Of a stretch of DNA of 64,000 bases, positions 35,901 to 43,293 are shown piece after piece. Below the pieces are notes generated by a model that ran no database searches, was not told where the DNA came from, and worked only from the letters and a program-made list of their open reading frames with translations. This DNA comes from Roseateles puraquae (GTDB lineage Bacteria; Pseudomonadota; Gammaproteobacteria; Burkholderiales; Burkholderiaceae_C): positions 372,001-436,000 of the forward strand of contig NZ_NISI01000005.1 in the NCBI RefSeq assembly GCF_002205845.1. Reading direction: 5' to 3'. The translations under genes and the position numbers were made by a program. The first letter of the stretch is position 1; each line of letters starts with the position of its first letter.

Positions 35901-38900
35901 GCTGGGTGGTGTTGCTACCGGCGTTGCGCAGGGTCACGTCGAGCTTGCCCTGGGCACCGTCGACGGCGATGCGGGCGCCTGCCTGCCAGACCAGGCTGCC
36001 TGCCGGGCCGCTGGCGGCGCTGAGCTTCACATCGCCACCGGGCAGCACCTGGCCGCGTAGCAGGCCGTCGCTGCTCGGCGTGATCAGTGTCGTGCCGGCC
36101 ACGTCGATCAGGCTGTCCTGGCCGAGCCAGAGGTACTGCGGTGTGGTGTAGCCCGCAATTTCTGAACGGTTCAGGCTCAGGTTGACCTTGCCGCCGGGCG
36201 CGATCACACGGCCGTCAAACTGCAGCCGGGCGGTCGATGTGAGGTTGAGCGTCGCCTGGGGCCGCAGTGTCAGGCTCGCGCCTGAGGCGACCGTCAGGGC
36301 GCCCTTGCCGATCCCGCTGGAGGCGAGGTCGATGTTGACCACCTGAGGCAGGCTGGCGGCCGACGAGCCGGCCCGCATGAACGCCGAGGCCAGGCTGCCC
36401 GTGGCGGCGCTGCGCGCTTCGGCCGTCGGTGTCCAGGTGGTGGCGACCGGTGCGATGCGGGTGTTGGCCGTCACATCCAGGAAGTCCCGGCCGTCCAGGC
36501 TGAAGCCGGAGAACCCACCCCGGCTGAAGAACTCGGCGTCCAGCGAAAGGCTGGCCGCACGCCCCCCGGTGCCGATCACGAGGCTGGCGGTCGTCAGCGC
36601 AAGGCTGGCGCCCTTTTGCATGCTGTAGCCGCGCAGTTCGCCATCCAGCCGCAGGCTCACGGGGTTGGTGTCGCGCACGCTTTGCGGTGCGGACGGGTCC
36701 TGCCCGAGGGCCAGCCGGCCGCCCGCCCCGCCGCGGATGGTGCCGGCCGCGTCGACCAGCGCCCCGCCGGACACGTCCAGCACCGAGCCACCGCCCGTCT
36801 GCACGCCACGCCGCGATGCCAAGATCAGCGTGCCACCGTCGGTGCCCGCACTGCTGCCCTGGCCGTCAAGGAGGGCATTGGTCCAGGCGCCGGAGACATC
36901 GAGGGTCACACCGGGGTCGACGATGACGTCGCCACCCTCGAGGCTGCGGGCCACGAGGCTGCCACCGGGCAGGCGAATGGCGCTGCCCAGGCGCACGTTG
37001 CCTCGCTCCGAGTTCAGTTGCAGGCTGCCCAGCGTCGGCAGTGTCAGTGTGGTGCCAGCGGGCAGGGTCAGGTCTGAGACCGTGCTGATCTCGACGCGAC
37101 CGAAGCCGCCTTGCCGCACCTGTTCCAGCGACAGCTGGGACTGCGTGCCCGACGGGTCGAGGGCTTGGGTGCGCTCGGTCAGTGCCAGGCTCTTGAGCAC
37201 GGCTCCGGCATAGCCAGTGGTACCGAAGGCGCTGTTGTTGACTGCGCTGCCCAGCGCGAGCCGGCCCAGCACCGGGCGGGCGTCGAGGCCCGCCACCTGG
37301 CGGCGGCCCAGCGTACTGCTGCCGGAGAGCTGGCCCGACAGCGCCACCACGGGTGCCACGATGTTGATCGACCCGGCATTGCGGCCGTCGACGTAGCCCG
37401 CCTCGATACGAGAGCTGCCGCTGAGGCCATAAGCCACGTTGGCACCATTGCGGTCCCAGGCGTTGCGGTTGGCGAACGCGTTGTCGATGCCGACGTAGAT
37501 CTGGTCCTTGGGCGCAGTGTTCACGGTGTAAACCTGGCCATCAGCCGCGGTCAGGCGGGTCGGGCTGACGGTGGCCTCCGCCACGGTGACCTGTCCACCG
37601 CTGACATCGATGCGGGCGCTGGAGCCCATCAGCACGGCCCCGCCGGCCAGCAGGTTCAGCGACCCGCCGCTGGACAGGCGCTCGCTGGCGCTGCGCTGCA
37701 GGCCGGCGCGATAGGTGGCGAGGTCGCCGAGGATGTCGGAGCTGCCGCGCACGTCCAGCGTGACCTTGTTGCGGTACAGCAGGCCGGTCTTCTGCAGCGG
37801 CGCATCCTTGAGGTCGTTGCTGCCCAGCAGCTCGGTGGTGACGAAGTAGCGCGATGCGCTCACCGAGGTGTCCCGGGTGCCGGCGAGATCAATGCGGGCG
37901 CCGTTGTCGATGCTTATGACACCCGCGCCGTCGGGCTGGAAGCCCTGTTCGCCACCCGGCTGCGTGCTGTAGTTGGGCGTGGCGGTTGCGCGCAGCGTGG
38001 CCTGGGCCCCGGGGGCGGTGATCTCGCCCCGAATGCTGATGTTGGCCCCCGAAAAGGCCAGGCGAGACGCCACGAAACTGGCGTTGTCGTCGGAGGTCAA
38101 CGGCTTGCCATCGGCGCCCTGGTTGTCCGGCAGGATGGTCGTGATGCTGCCGTGACCGAGCACAAGCTCACCACCGATCCTGGCGCGCTTGTACTGCGGG
38201 TCCGATGGCGTGAGCTCACCGGTTGCCGCTCCCTGGGCCAGCAACAGCACCGAGCCGTTCTGCGACACGCTCGTCGTGGCGGAGATGCGGCCTTCCTGGT
38301 TGACCGCCATGCCCACCAGCGTGGTGTTGCCGCGCGGCGTGACAATCTCGCCGCCGGCTGCATTGGTGACACGGCCGTCGCCTGCACTGCTGAGGTCGGC
38401 GCGGCCCACCTCTACCAGCAGGCCGCGCAGTGCGGGCACGGCCGGGTTGGACTCGGACGCATAGACCTTCTGATCGACGGGCGCGTCGGTGGGCAGGCGC
38501 AGGTAGGCTTCCGCACCGGCGGCCAAGACCGTCTGGCCGCCGGGCGTGCTGATCTTGCCGGCGTTGTCCACCTGCCTGGCGAACAGGAAGATTCGACCAC
38601 CCTCGGCGCTGGTCAGCCGGGCGCCCGCATCGAGCCGCACAAAGCTGTTGGCGAACAGGCTGGCGTTGTTCTCGGGGTCGAAGCTGTAGCGGAAGGCCGG
38701 GTCGGGGCCGAGCACGTTGCCGGCAAAGCCGTTCTTGAAGTCGTCGTCGCGCGGGCTCAGCGTCGTGGCGATCAAGCTGCCGACATTCACCTGGGCGCCG
38801 TTGCCGAACAGGATGCCGTTGCGGTTGTAGAGGATGAGCTCGCCGCCGTTGGTGGCCTTCAGGTTGCCGAAGATGAGGCTCGGGTTGCTGTCGTGAATGC

Positions 38901-39210
38901 GGTTGAGGGCGCTGGCGCCGCCCGCTGGCATGTCGAAGGTGACCGAACTGGCTTCGCCGATGTTGAAGGTGGCCCAGTTGTAGATGGCGCGCTGCGTGGT
39001 CTGCTGCACCAGCATGTCCTGCCCGCCGCGTGCATTGCCCGTCGTGACCGGCGCGAGAGCGTTGCCGTAAACCCGCCAGCCGCTGGTGGGCAGGGTGGGC
39101 ACAGCATTGACCGCGGGTTTGGTCTGTGCACCGGCCTGCCAGGGCCAGGCGGCGGCCAGGGCCACCAGCAGCGGTTGCAGGGTCAAGGGAAGAGGATGGC
39201 GGCGGGTCAT
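26995..39210 (-). CDS. giant filamentous haemagglutinin, TpsA exoprotein
   Basis: At 4071 residues this is the largest gene here. A signal peptide ends at AGAQ (29). Residues about 35-200 form the two-partner secretion domain: SVTFDMPAGGASALNRIHD, NPSLIFGNLKATNG and YNRNGILFGNGAQVNVG. Then comes a long beta-helix of Gly/Asn/Ser-rich repeats up to about residue 2330. Residues about 2330-3115 are a proline-rich region with repeats (listed separately). The C-terminal third holds more beta-helix and a DUF3739-like part (WLQAARDQRNVAVEVAGPGD, GSDITVLAGLRADGQDY). The tail is acidic then basic (KKKRRRRRNLLLEFLG). No VENN motif or toxin domain was seen, so it is not of the CDI type. It would be exported by the TpsB 4 nt upstream and probably acts in adhesion or biofilm. 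Confidence 0.93.
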   Translation of the reverse strand: MTRRHPLPLTLQPLLVALAAAWPWQAGAQTKPAVNAVPTLPTSGWRVYGNALAPVTTGNARGGQDMLVQQTTQRAIYNWATFNIGEASSVTFDMPAGGASALNRIHDSNPSLIFGNLKATNGGELILYNRNGILFGNGAQVNVGSLIATTLSPRDDDFKNGFAGNVLGPDPAFRYSFDPENNASLFANSFVRLDAGARLTSAEGGRIFLFARQVDNAGKISTPGGQTVLAAGAEAYLRLPTDAPVDQKVYASESNPAVPALRGLLVEVGRADLSSAGDGRVTNAAGGEIVTPRGNTTLVGMAVNQEGRISATTSVSQNGSVLLLAQGAATGELTPSDPQYKRARIGGELVLGHGSITTILPDNQGADGKPLTSDDNASFVASRLAFSGANISIRGEITAPGAQATLRATATPNYSTQPGGEQGFQPDGAGVISIDNGARIDLAGTRDTSVSASRYFVTTELLGSNDLKDAPLQKTGLLYRNKVTLDVRGSSDILGDLATYRAGLQRSASERLSSGGSLNLLAGGAVLMGSSARIDVSGGQVTVAEATVSPTRLTAADGQVYTVNTAPKDQIYVGIDNAFANRNAWDRNGANVAYGLSGSSRIEAGYVDGRNAGSINIVAPVVALSGQLSGSSTLGRRQVAGLDARPVLGRLALGSAVNNSAFGTTGYAGAVLKSLALTERTQALDPSGTQSQLSLEQVRQGGFGRVEISTVSDLTLPAGTTLTLPTLGSLQLNSERGNVRLGSAIRLPGGSLVARSLEGGDVIVDPGVTLDVSGAWTNALLDGQGSSAGTDGGTLILASRRGVQTGGGSVLDVSGGALVDAAGTIRGGAGGRLALGQDPSAPQSVRDTNPVSLRLDGELRGYSMQKGASLALTTASLVIGTGGRAASLSLDAEFFSRGGFSGFSLDGRDFLDVTANTRIAPVATTWTPTAEARSAATGSLASAFMRAGSSAASLPQVVNIDLASSGIGKGALTVASGASLTLRPQATLNLTSTARLQFDGRVIAPGGKVNLSLNRSEIAGYTTPQYLWLGQDSLIDVAGTTLITPSSDGLLRGQVLPGGDVKLSAASGPAGSLVWQAGARIAVDGAQGKLDVTLRNAGSNTTQRLDVASAGGSVAISGNGALILEGSLSAKGGDLTQAGGRLSVALTSGRSSQATQLPPLRQLTLTPMASNASRDLRTSDLPAPSALGLGNASISAAQIAASGVADLTLAAQDGLVISDGVNLALARNLTLDTPRLSLAAGAQARLQAVELAWGNRQARVSDLQGNPASLPAPTSGNAQLTLQASRNLVVSERVVTQGLGELTLNAAQDLRLQSLSTEAPTAQGAIAGALLTQADVHLTAAQIYPATDTAFTLDATGHRVSISRSLDAQDQPASAAGQLTILAQDIVQGGTLRAPGGSIQLRASQSLTLDPGSETSVSLRGQTLLLGGSDGVSWTRPATGLVLETPLAKTVTLDAPRLDLQAGATVDLSGGGELKGWQFVPGPGGSKDVFTGSDGAFALLPGRRLQGLWDPSLAASTPSLGREVIIGEGAAIPAGRYTLLPARYAVLDGAYLIRPSSGTPMALGTAVSQADGSQVIGAQLADAGTGFQAALPGSWTLETSAQARKRSEIRLTDFDAQFAAAAAKAGRLVPAGARDAGRLVLTGQQMNLNATLQAAVGSLQQGAAAAVPGRGAEVYIAAAQMQVGGQRAPGDASTLLLDAAQLSGLNAQSLVLGARPAEPSGTADALALDVQARELSVASGTTLSGQDLTLVARETVRIGNDSALLATTPATSLTSTTVRQYRTTGDGAGVRLSGDAGAQLLRSTPQAFNGQLIIGNQVRLSAGTGALALDSSGAASLGADLALTAGSLALGAGGLSLGAPGFSPNTLQVNERWLTSLGAGADLTLRSYSSISFAAGSSLGGFKPRTLTLDAPVLRAPSLGAAQVAASSLVLTHRSGLTPTMTAAATAGELLLQADGKLTLASGSQVLAASETRMQAGQAVALQDSGNFTAQGRLTVAAPVLGNAGSADTQLQVAGAFALNSIGSSTGTGPSETGGRLAVQAQRIDLAGRIDLRGGQVQLASSGDLHVSATGAIDVSGRSVKVAGQDIALAAGNITLQSSGGDLVTDAGSLLDVSGGSARGGNLSLSAAQGRVDISGNLRGIAAIGQGASLQVDSRTAVDLGALAARIGPGEFNRLISVRNREGDQQLAAGTRLAAQDIQLTSDAGQLNIAGVLDASSASTDAGSITLAAGQGLSLQAGAKLLANASAGRGGDVELMSAGGAIDLAANSSVDTSGRSPADNGVLLLRASREGLASDGSGVGTDVRIKPIETTLTGLSLLEIEAVKVYRDVTEIGVGTAPAPTPTPAPAPTPAPTPTPSPSPSPSPTPPGQNDSTRDGLPPPPPLPKVGASGLAKATADDTQPSSGNGNTTRDQLPPGSTGGPAPSPAPTPTPTPPAPAPTPTPTPARFGTALVDSESRAFLNAHAEETSQRLASKQPGLQPRMRVHAGAELQSSGDMRLAADWNLPLLTQADRAALPHAGETSITLRAAGNLVIDHGLSSGFQAPAASSATTLDDWVAVSARAGTLRLVAGADLTSANLMSTRQGASDRQLVIGRSPIGSEVAPTVPVRTTTGNIRIASAGDVVLSNTGAKIYTTGHPALSQESADLDAPPSPPRPPAPSPSPAPNPPPPSPAPAPSGPPPIDTGNANPPLPPGAPTPPPPPPAPPAPTPIPLPPGPPTNAPTQPSKGNGSDTGTVNPPSPPGVPAPSPSPTPTPSPSPAPTPAPTPAPTPAPSPLPGPPSNPPTQPSTGNGSNTGNVNPPLPPGAPAPGPTPTPAPSPTPVPPPPGPPSAPPGQPSPGNGADTGNKNPPLPPGAPPPMSTGNGDGTTRDQLPPVPPTKPGEKPVPAPSPAPTPAPTPTPTPSPSPSPSPSPAPVPAPSPTPVPGLPSAGNGNQSTRDQLPPTPPLVITVPPPSPVPAPSVPSGGNGNDSTRDQLPPTPPLVAPAPQTSPVPSPVPATEPSAGNGNDSTRDRLPPLPLTQTVRSTLSSPARPDSRARTTDIATSSKEEEREQTAAANGDSSTRDQLPPKPPTQPGEDPVPAPNPVPAPPPPAVPVPPPPPPAPAGPDALPGPAQLGMDLTLLAPDLQVAGLSPFLTRGGDIRITAGRDLKGAALGRTQDDVSQWWWRSGVDGLSPTAWWSRYDQFGQGIATFGGGNVTLSAGRDAVQVHASAASSGWRGKPTNDAAATQTHLYQTGGGNVALETGRDVLGGRLFATGPRLDVTAGGAVARDPAATQVTVDAGLQLLHLATQVQVRGATGVDLGAVRDAGMTTPDAANTLGQGSVLAGLTSGAALDVLSGTGTVRLRGEAARVNGQPGSRDAVQTLLPERLQLVAPAGDLTLDGGFNQLPQHDGSTVLLASGNLTVSGMTVAAQTTLLEPGLYNRSRLNDALAQPLSGIRPSRYPDEEAGTSPDTLPQLDLGSRNPVRLVAGADVQVNNNLVSARPVHMEAGRDIVFAQGKLLTVQQQDRAYNSDGTPLPVREFSWLQAARDQRNVAVEVAGPGDLLVVAGRDIDLGSNSGLVALGGTRNSTLLPATGSDITVLAGLRADGQDYAQAVRQGFALFGSSGWTPQRLGALYTALGGTRSSFSQLAAGEQLTALRELLGNAAVDAGIASHVRGLPARADATEQRLRIGALLGVDPADAAVTAYAARLTGHQLPAWSELSPAQALAVFAKLPQAQRDAVTLPLLTQRLASLPVDARQALLARLTTPAEARALGDYVRSLHLGAGTVSDAEALAVFEGLPPMQQIPWLNRQLVGELQSAGSAAAALADDDRWRAYAPGYAAINMLFPLDGLASRPSGDVRLPTSQIKTLQQAGITLIAPGGGANAGEIVASGSPKSPTDLGLVTVNGGAIAAAVRDDFAVNQSRVFTLAKGDLLLWASAGNIDAGRGAKTVTGAPAPVLRLDDQGNLVFDTSGSFSGSGIAVLNADSNLFLFAPAGEINAGEAGIRSRGNATLAAERLVNAIDIQVVGKTTGGGKAEPPAATLSAPANAIQTPTSAGPASADGEDDDKKKRRRRRNLLLEFLGFGGGQ
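29995..32115 (-). repeat. repeat units in the proline-rich region of the adhesin
   Basis: In the reading frame of tpsA about 11 short units recur, separated by Pro/Ala/Thr/Ser tracts. One type is S-x-GNG-x-x-(S/T)TRDQLPP (for example SAGNGNQSTRDQLPP, SGGNGNDSTRDQLPP, ANGDSSTRDQLPP). The second is GNG-x-x-TG-x-x-NPPxPPG (for example STGNGSNTGNVNPPLPPG, SPGNGADTGNKNPPLPPG). At DNA level they share a GGCAACTGGTCGCGCGTGCT-like core and the tracts (GGCGTCGGCGTC) are near-tandem. Such units suit slipped-strand length change and a flexible stalk or processing region. Confidence 0.8.
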
Positions 39211-39214
39211 GGCA

Positions 39215-40840
39215 TCAGAACTTCACGGCCATGCGTGCATGCACGCGACGACTCAGGCGGGGGGCGCCGACCACGGCCTTGTGCGCATCGGCCACCTGGA
39301 AATCCAGGTTCACGCCGCTGCGGCTGGCGAAGCGCACGCCGAGCCCGGCGCCGAGCAGAGGCTGGCGGCGGTTCTGGCCGGGGTCGGGGTTGATGGTCTG
39401 CAGCCGCCCGGCGTCCATGAAGGCCAGCAGGCTCAGTTCGCCCAGATCCTCGAAGGCGGGGCCGGGGTGGTGGCGTTGCAGCCAGCCGGCAAGATTGGCG
39501 CTGCGCAGCTCGATCGAGGCTAGCAGGCCGTGGTCGCCTGCGGCGGCGCCCTCGTAGTAGCCACGCACGGTGTCGACCCCGCCCAGCGAGAACTGCTCGG
39601 CGCTGGTGAGTTGCTGCGAGGCGAGCTGGCCAGCCAGCCGCCCGGCGATGCTGAAGTTGCTGAAGACCTCGGTGTGGCGCAGGTCCCAGCGCAGCGTCGC
39701 GAAGCCGCCATCAGCACCCTTGCGCTTGCAGCGGAATTGATCGTCGTTGCCGATGCTGCCGTCTTCCAGTTCGCAGCCGTCGATGCGGCGTGCCAGCAGT
39801 GGGCGCAGGCCAGCGGAGAGCGTGAGGCTGAGCTGCAGTTGGCGGGCAGTCTCGATCAGGCCGCCGGTGTAGGTGGCCTGTAGCGGCAGGTAGCGCACGG
39901 GCTTGGTGAGGGACAGGTCACCGAAGCGGATCTGCTCCTGCACATCGCGGTAGTCAGCGCCGAGGGAGAGGCTCTGGTAGCCGCGCTCAGAGGCGCCGAG
40001 GTTGATGACGTAGCGCACACCGACGGTGTCGCCCTTGCCCAGCACGCGCGTGCCGCCAAGCACGTCCACATTGCTGTTGGAATGCACGGCGTAAAGGCTC
40101 AGGGTGTCACCACCGTCCAGCGGCATGCCGTAGGTCAGCACCGCCACCGTGGTGTCGGAGGGCTGGCTGGGCGCGGTGGTCAGCGTCAAGGCGAGGCTGT
40201 GGCCGCGCTGCCAGAGGTTGTCGTAGCGCAGGTTGGCGCTCACGCGTTCGGCGGTCGTGTTGGCGTTGTTGGCGTTGCTCGCCTCAATGGATCCGGCGAG
40301 CGGCAGTCGGTCCTTGACCTGCAGCTCGGCTTCCACCGTGCCGGGCTGGCGGCCGGGGCGCAGGATGGGCTGCACGCGGCGGTCTTCGCTGCCGTTGACG
40401 CTACCGAGTTGGCGCTGAACCTCATTGAAGTCAGGCACCTTGCCCGGTGCCAGCTCGGGCACCCGCTGCCTGATCTGGCCTTGGTCGAAATAGCGCGATC
40501 CGGTCACATACAGTGTCTCGACCCGGCCTTCGAGCACCTTCAGGCGCAGCACTCCGCCGGTGATGAGCTGCTCGGGCAGGTCGACGAAGACCGTGAGGTA
40601 GCCGGCGGACTGGTAGGCCTTCTCGAGCGCGGCGCGTGCGGCCTCCGCGTCGTCAAGGTTCCGTTGCGGGCCCATGAAGGGCACGACGGCCCGTTCGATG
40701 ACGACGGCCGGCAGCACCGTGTTGCCCTCGACTTCGAACTCAAGGATGTCAAAGCGCGGCGCGGCCTCCGGGGCGGCCTGCGCTCCGGACAGCATGGGCG
40801 CGAGCGCCATCGACAGTGCGAACAAACCTCGGTAGAACAC
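39215..40840 (-). CDS. TpsB outer-membrane transporter (FhaC/ShlB family)
   Basis: The 541-residue protein has a signal peptide ending GAQA. One or two POTRA domains lie at about 28-180 (FDILEFEVEGNTVLPAVVIE, GGVLRLKVLEGRVETLYVTG). The rest is a 16-strand barrel ending in VKF. The loop-6 motif VRGYYEG near residue 427, essential in FhaC, is present in SLGGVDTVRGYYEG. It threads the unfolded adhesin through the outer membrane by recognising its N-terminal domain. The start is a GTG with a weak ribosome site; an inner ATG would leave no full signal. It starts the eight-gene operon with a hairpin just upstream. Confidence 0.93.
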   Translation of the reverse strand: MFYRGLFALSMALAPMLSGAQAAPEAAPRFDILEFEVEGNTVLPAVVIERAVVPFMGPQRNLDDAEAARAALEKAYQSAGYLTVFVDLPEQLITGGVLRLKVLEGRVETLYVTGSRYFDQGQIRQRVPELAPGKVPDFNEVQRQLGSVNGSEDRRVQPILRPGRQPGTVEAELQVKDRLPLAGSIEASNANNANTTAERVSANLRYDNLWQRGHSLALTLTTAPSQPSDTTVAVLTYGMPLDGGDTLSLYAVHSNSNVDVLGGTRVLGKGDTVGVRYVINLGASERGYQSLSLGADYRDVQEQIRFGDLSLTKPVRYLPLQATYTGGLIETARQLQLSLTLSAGLRPLLARRIDGCELEDGSIGNDDQFRCKRKGADGGFATLRWDLRHTEVFSNFSIAGRLAGQLASQQLTSAEQFSLGGVDTVRGYYEGAAAGDHGLLASIELRSANLAGWLQRHHPGPAFEDLGELSLLAFMDAGRLQTINPDPGQNRRQPLLGAGLGVRFASRSGVNLDFQVADAHKAVVGAPRLSRRVHARMAVKF

Positions 40841-40850
40841 GGCGGCGCCC

Positions 40851-40870
40851 GACCCGCAGCCATGCGGGTC
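40851..40870. promoter_or_regulatory. hairpin in the leader of the TPS operon
   Basis: GACCCGCA and TGCGGGTC form a perfect 8-bp stem with loop GCCA, ending 10 nt before the GTG start of tpsB. It would cover the ribosome-site region and may restrain translation of the operon. It could also be a terminator for read-through from the upstream PEP-CTERM genes. Confidence 0.4.
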
Positions 40871-40963
40871 GGCTCTCTGGCAAATAGGGGTTCAGTGTTC
40901 CGGTCCGCAGTGAACCGGCAATGAAGTGGCGTGAGCCGAACGGATCACGCCGGGCCGTACGGC

Positions 40964-41983
40964 TCAGCGACGACGCTTGCGCGTAAGCAGGGTCAGCAGG
41001 CCGGTGCCGAAGAGCGCCCAGGTGCCGGGCTCCGGCACGCTGGTGACCACCGTTGCATCGAGTTCGAGCAGGCGGGCAGGGCCGGTCTGCGCGATGTAGT
41101 CGATCGACGAGGCACGCACCACGCCGATGTCGGTGCTGGCACTGTTGGCGCCACTCGTCGCGGCAGCTTGCGTGAATGTCAGCCGGTAACGGTTGTCGCT
41201 GCCGTAGGCCAGACCCCAGTAGCCGTTGCTGCTGAGGTTGTCGAACTCGTCGACGACCACCGTTGAAGAGCCTGCGGCATTGGTCAAGTAGTAGAACCAA
41301 GAGGACTTGTTGACCTCGTTGGCCACGTTGTACGAGCCCGCGAGAAAACTCCCCTTGCCGCCGCCGCCCTTCGCTGAGAAACCTGTGTTGCCAGCGAAAT
41401 AGCCCGCAGAGCCAACCTTGTCGAAACTGGTCGCGTTGTCACCCGAAGTGCGAACGTATTGGGTCGGATCGACGCCAGCGAAGTTCAGGCCGAAGTAGAG
41501 CCGGTTGGGCATCTCCTGCGCTGCGAACAGGATGTCGCCCGTGAGCGACTTCGTCATGTCGAGCCAGTTCGGATTGGTACTGCCGTCGTCAGGGCCTTGG
41601 GTGAGCGTGGTGTAGGCCTTGGCGTCGCCTGGGTTCAACGTGGGGCCCGAATCGAATGCGAACACGGCCCAGCGCTGATTGGCGAGTGTGGTGGACGCAG
41701 CGCGAAACGCCACGAGGGCGGCGTCGGTCGGGTCGAGTTTGTAGTCATAGCTGTAGCCCTTGTCCTGTTGGGCGTAGGCCCAGAAGTCATTGGCATTCAG
41801 GCCGAGGTCGCGGGTGTAGGACACCTGGGCCACGGGATCCCAGAGCACGAACACCAGGTCGGGAGCGTTGTCGGAGCGGATGAGTGCGTGGGCCTGCAGC
41901 GCAAAGGTTGCCAAGGTGGCGGCAACCAGCCAGGTCCTGGTGCGGTGGCGGATGGAGTGAAGCATGGTGGTAGTCAGTGCCAT
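40964..41983 (-). CDS. PEP-CTERM sorting domain protein, paralogue 1
   Basis: The 339-residue product has an export signal (AATLATFALQAHA) and the C-terminal sorting signal VPEPGTWALFGTGLLTLL followed by KRRR. PEP-CTERM tails are recognised by an exosortase and route proteins to the surface or matrix. It shares with the gene upstream the core LVFVLWDPVAQVSYTRDLGL, RWAVFAFD, SSWFYYLTN and EFDN-x-x-SNGYWGL. It may be an exopolysaccharide-associated protein. It starts 1 nt after the stop of the upstream paralogue, so both are one unit. No exosortase is in this window. Confidence 0.88.
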   Translation of the reverse strand: MALTTTMLHSIRHRTRTWLVAATLATFALQAHALIRSDNAPDLVFVLWDPVAQVSYTRDLGLNANDFWAYAQQDKGYSYDYKLDPTDAALVAFRAASTTLANQRWAVFAFDSGPTLNPGDAKAYTTLTQGPDDGSTNPNWLDMTKSLTGDILFAAQEMPNRLYFGLNFAGVDPTQYVRTSGDNATSFDKVGSAGYFAGNTGFSAKGGGGKGSFLAGSYNVANEVNKSSWFYYLTNAAGSSTVVVDEFDNLSSNGYWGLAYGSDNRYRLTFTQAAATSGANSASTDIGVVRASSIDYIAQTGPARLLELDATVVTSVPEPGTWALFGTGLLTLLTRKRRR

Positions 41984-41984
41984 G

Positions 41985-43079
41985 TCAGAGGGAACCGCGC
42001 GTGACCGTGCGGCGGCGCAGTGCCGCCAGCAGGCTGAAGCCGCCGAGCATCAGGCCCCATTGGCCAGGTTCGGGGACGGCGCTCACCGAGGCTTGCAGGG
42101 CCACGTCATCAGCCGCGACGCCGATCAGGCGGGCGATGCCGCTCTGGGCGCTGTAGTCGACGAAAGACAACCGGGTGCGGCCGTCATCCGTGCTGACGAG
42201 CGTCTTGGGATTCGCGCCAGCAAGGGTATAGCTCAGCACGTACTTGGACGAGTTCGGGTCCTTGATGAGACCCCAGTAACCGTCGGCGGTGACGTTGTCG
42301 AACTCGTCGATCACGACGAGCGCAGCCTGATCGACCTCGCCGTCCAGCAGCGACGGCATCACCTTGTAGAACCACGAGGACACGCCCAGCGGATTGCCCG
42401 CGCAGAAGAAGGCCTGGTAGATGCAACTGCCGTCGGAGCCGGTGGCGAGGCCCTTGAAGCCCGTCGTGGCGTCTGTGTAGGTGACCGTATTGCCGGCAGG
42501 CTTGCTGGCAAAGGCGCTGCCGCCACGGCTGGTGGTGCCGATGGTCGACTGCACGATGTCGATGCCGGGGCGTGCGCCATTGAGGGTCTTGACGTAGGTC
42601 CCCATGGAGCTGAGGGCCGTGGTCATGTCACTTGAGGTCACGTTGTGACTGCGGTCGTAAAAGGCCCGCTGGTCGGCCAGGCTGTTGTTGTTGGTCTGTG
42701 TCGTGTAGATGACGCGGTCGGCTTCTGCACGGCCGTCGAAGGTGCCACCTGTGATCAGCCAACGCACGTTGCTCAGATTGGCGCCGCTGATGAAGGTGTT
42801 GAACGCGCTGTCGGTGGCCGGGTCGAGGGTCCGGAACAGGCTGGCGCCAGTGTCCTGCTGACCCTGTACCCAGAAGTTCGCCGCATCGATACCCAGATTG
42901 AGGGTGTAGCTGGTTTTGGAGGTGGTCTGGTCAAAGAGGACCAGGAAGAGCTCCGGCGACTGGTTGGTGCCGTCACTGTTCAAGGCAGCGCCGAGGATGG
43001 CCGCATGGGCCGTGGCCTGCAGGGTGACGAACAGGCCGGCCAGTCCGATGTTGCGCAGGCGGGTGTGGAGCGGGCTCAT
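41985..43079 (-). CDS. PEP-CTERM sorting domain protein, paralogue 2
   Basis: The 364-residue product has an N-terminal signal ending TAHA and the C-terminal tail VPEPGQWGLMLGGFSLLAAL with RRR. The core repeats that of its neighbours: ELFLVLFDQTTSKTSYTLNL, NVRWLITGG, SSWFYKVMP and EFDNVTADGYWGL. An even spread of Thr and Ser suggests an exposed surface. The stop at 41985 is 1 nt from the start of paralogue 1. A strong terminator lies just upstream of its start, so it probably has its own promoter. Confidence 0.88.
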   Translation of the reverse strand: MSPLHTRLRNIGLAGLFVTLQATAHAAILGAALNSDGTNQSPELFLVLFDQTTSKTSYTLNLGIDAANFWVQGQQDTGASLFRTLDPATDSAFNTFISGANLSNVRWLITGGTFDGRAEADRVIYTTQTNNNSLADQRAFYDRSHNVTSSDMTTALSSMGTYVKTLNGARPGIDIVQSTIGTTSRGGSAFASKPAGNTVTYTDATTGFKGLATGSDGSCIYQAFFCAGNPLGVSSWFYKVMPSLLDGEVDQAALVVIDEFDNVTADGYWGLIKDPNSSKYVLSYTLAGANPKTLVSTDDGRTRLSFVDYSAQSGIARLIGVAADDVALQASVSAVPEPGQWGLMLGGFSLLAALRRRTVTRGSL

Positions 43080-43226
43080 GGGCGTGGGTGTGAGGTTGGC
43101 GAAGCAATGGCGGGAGTGTGCTGATTTCGGGTGAAGGGCCGACGAAGCCGGGTGTGATCCGTTCGGCGCATGGATCCCAGGGCAGTCGCTGCCGAATGGA
43201 TGGATGAGCGGAAACGACCAGAAGAA

Positions 43227-43254
43227 AAGGGCTGACCCTGTCGGGCCAGCCCTT
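43227..43254 (-). terminator. rho-independent terminator after the PstS-like gene
   Basis: AAGGGCTGACCC and GGGCCAGCCCTT pair over 12 positions with one mismatch and a 4-base loop. On the minus strand it ends in CCCTTTTCTTCT, a T-rich run, about 40 nt past the PstS-like stop. It separates that gene from the PEP-CTERM pair. Confidence 0.75.
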
Positions 43255-43293
43255 GATGCGAAGCCCCGTGATGCGGGGGCCGCGCGTGGTCGA

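Noticed and set aside
26995..39210. CdiA-type contact-dependent inhibition protein
   Set aside because: No VENN motif, no toxin at the C-terminus and no small immunity gene follow; the next gene is the ExbB fusion.
37111..39393. A 760-codon plus-strand frame opposite tpsA, and similar long ones at 25.3-27.4, 27.8-29.1 and 31.3-32.3 kb
   Set aside because: All are mirror frames of the giant adhesin and the ExbB fusion, without ribosome sites or recognisable domains.
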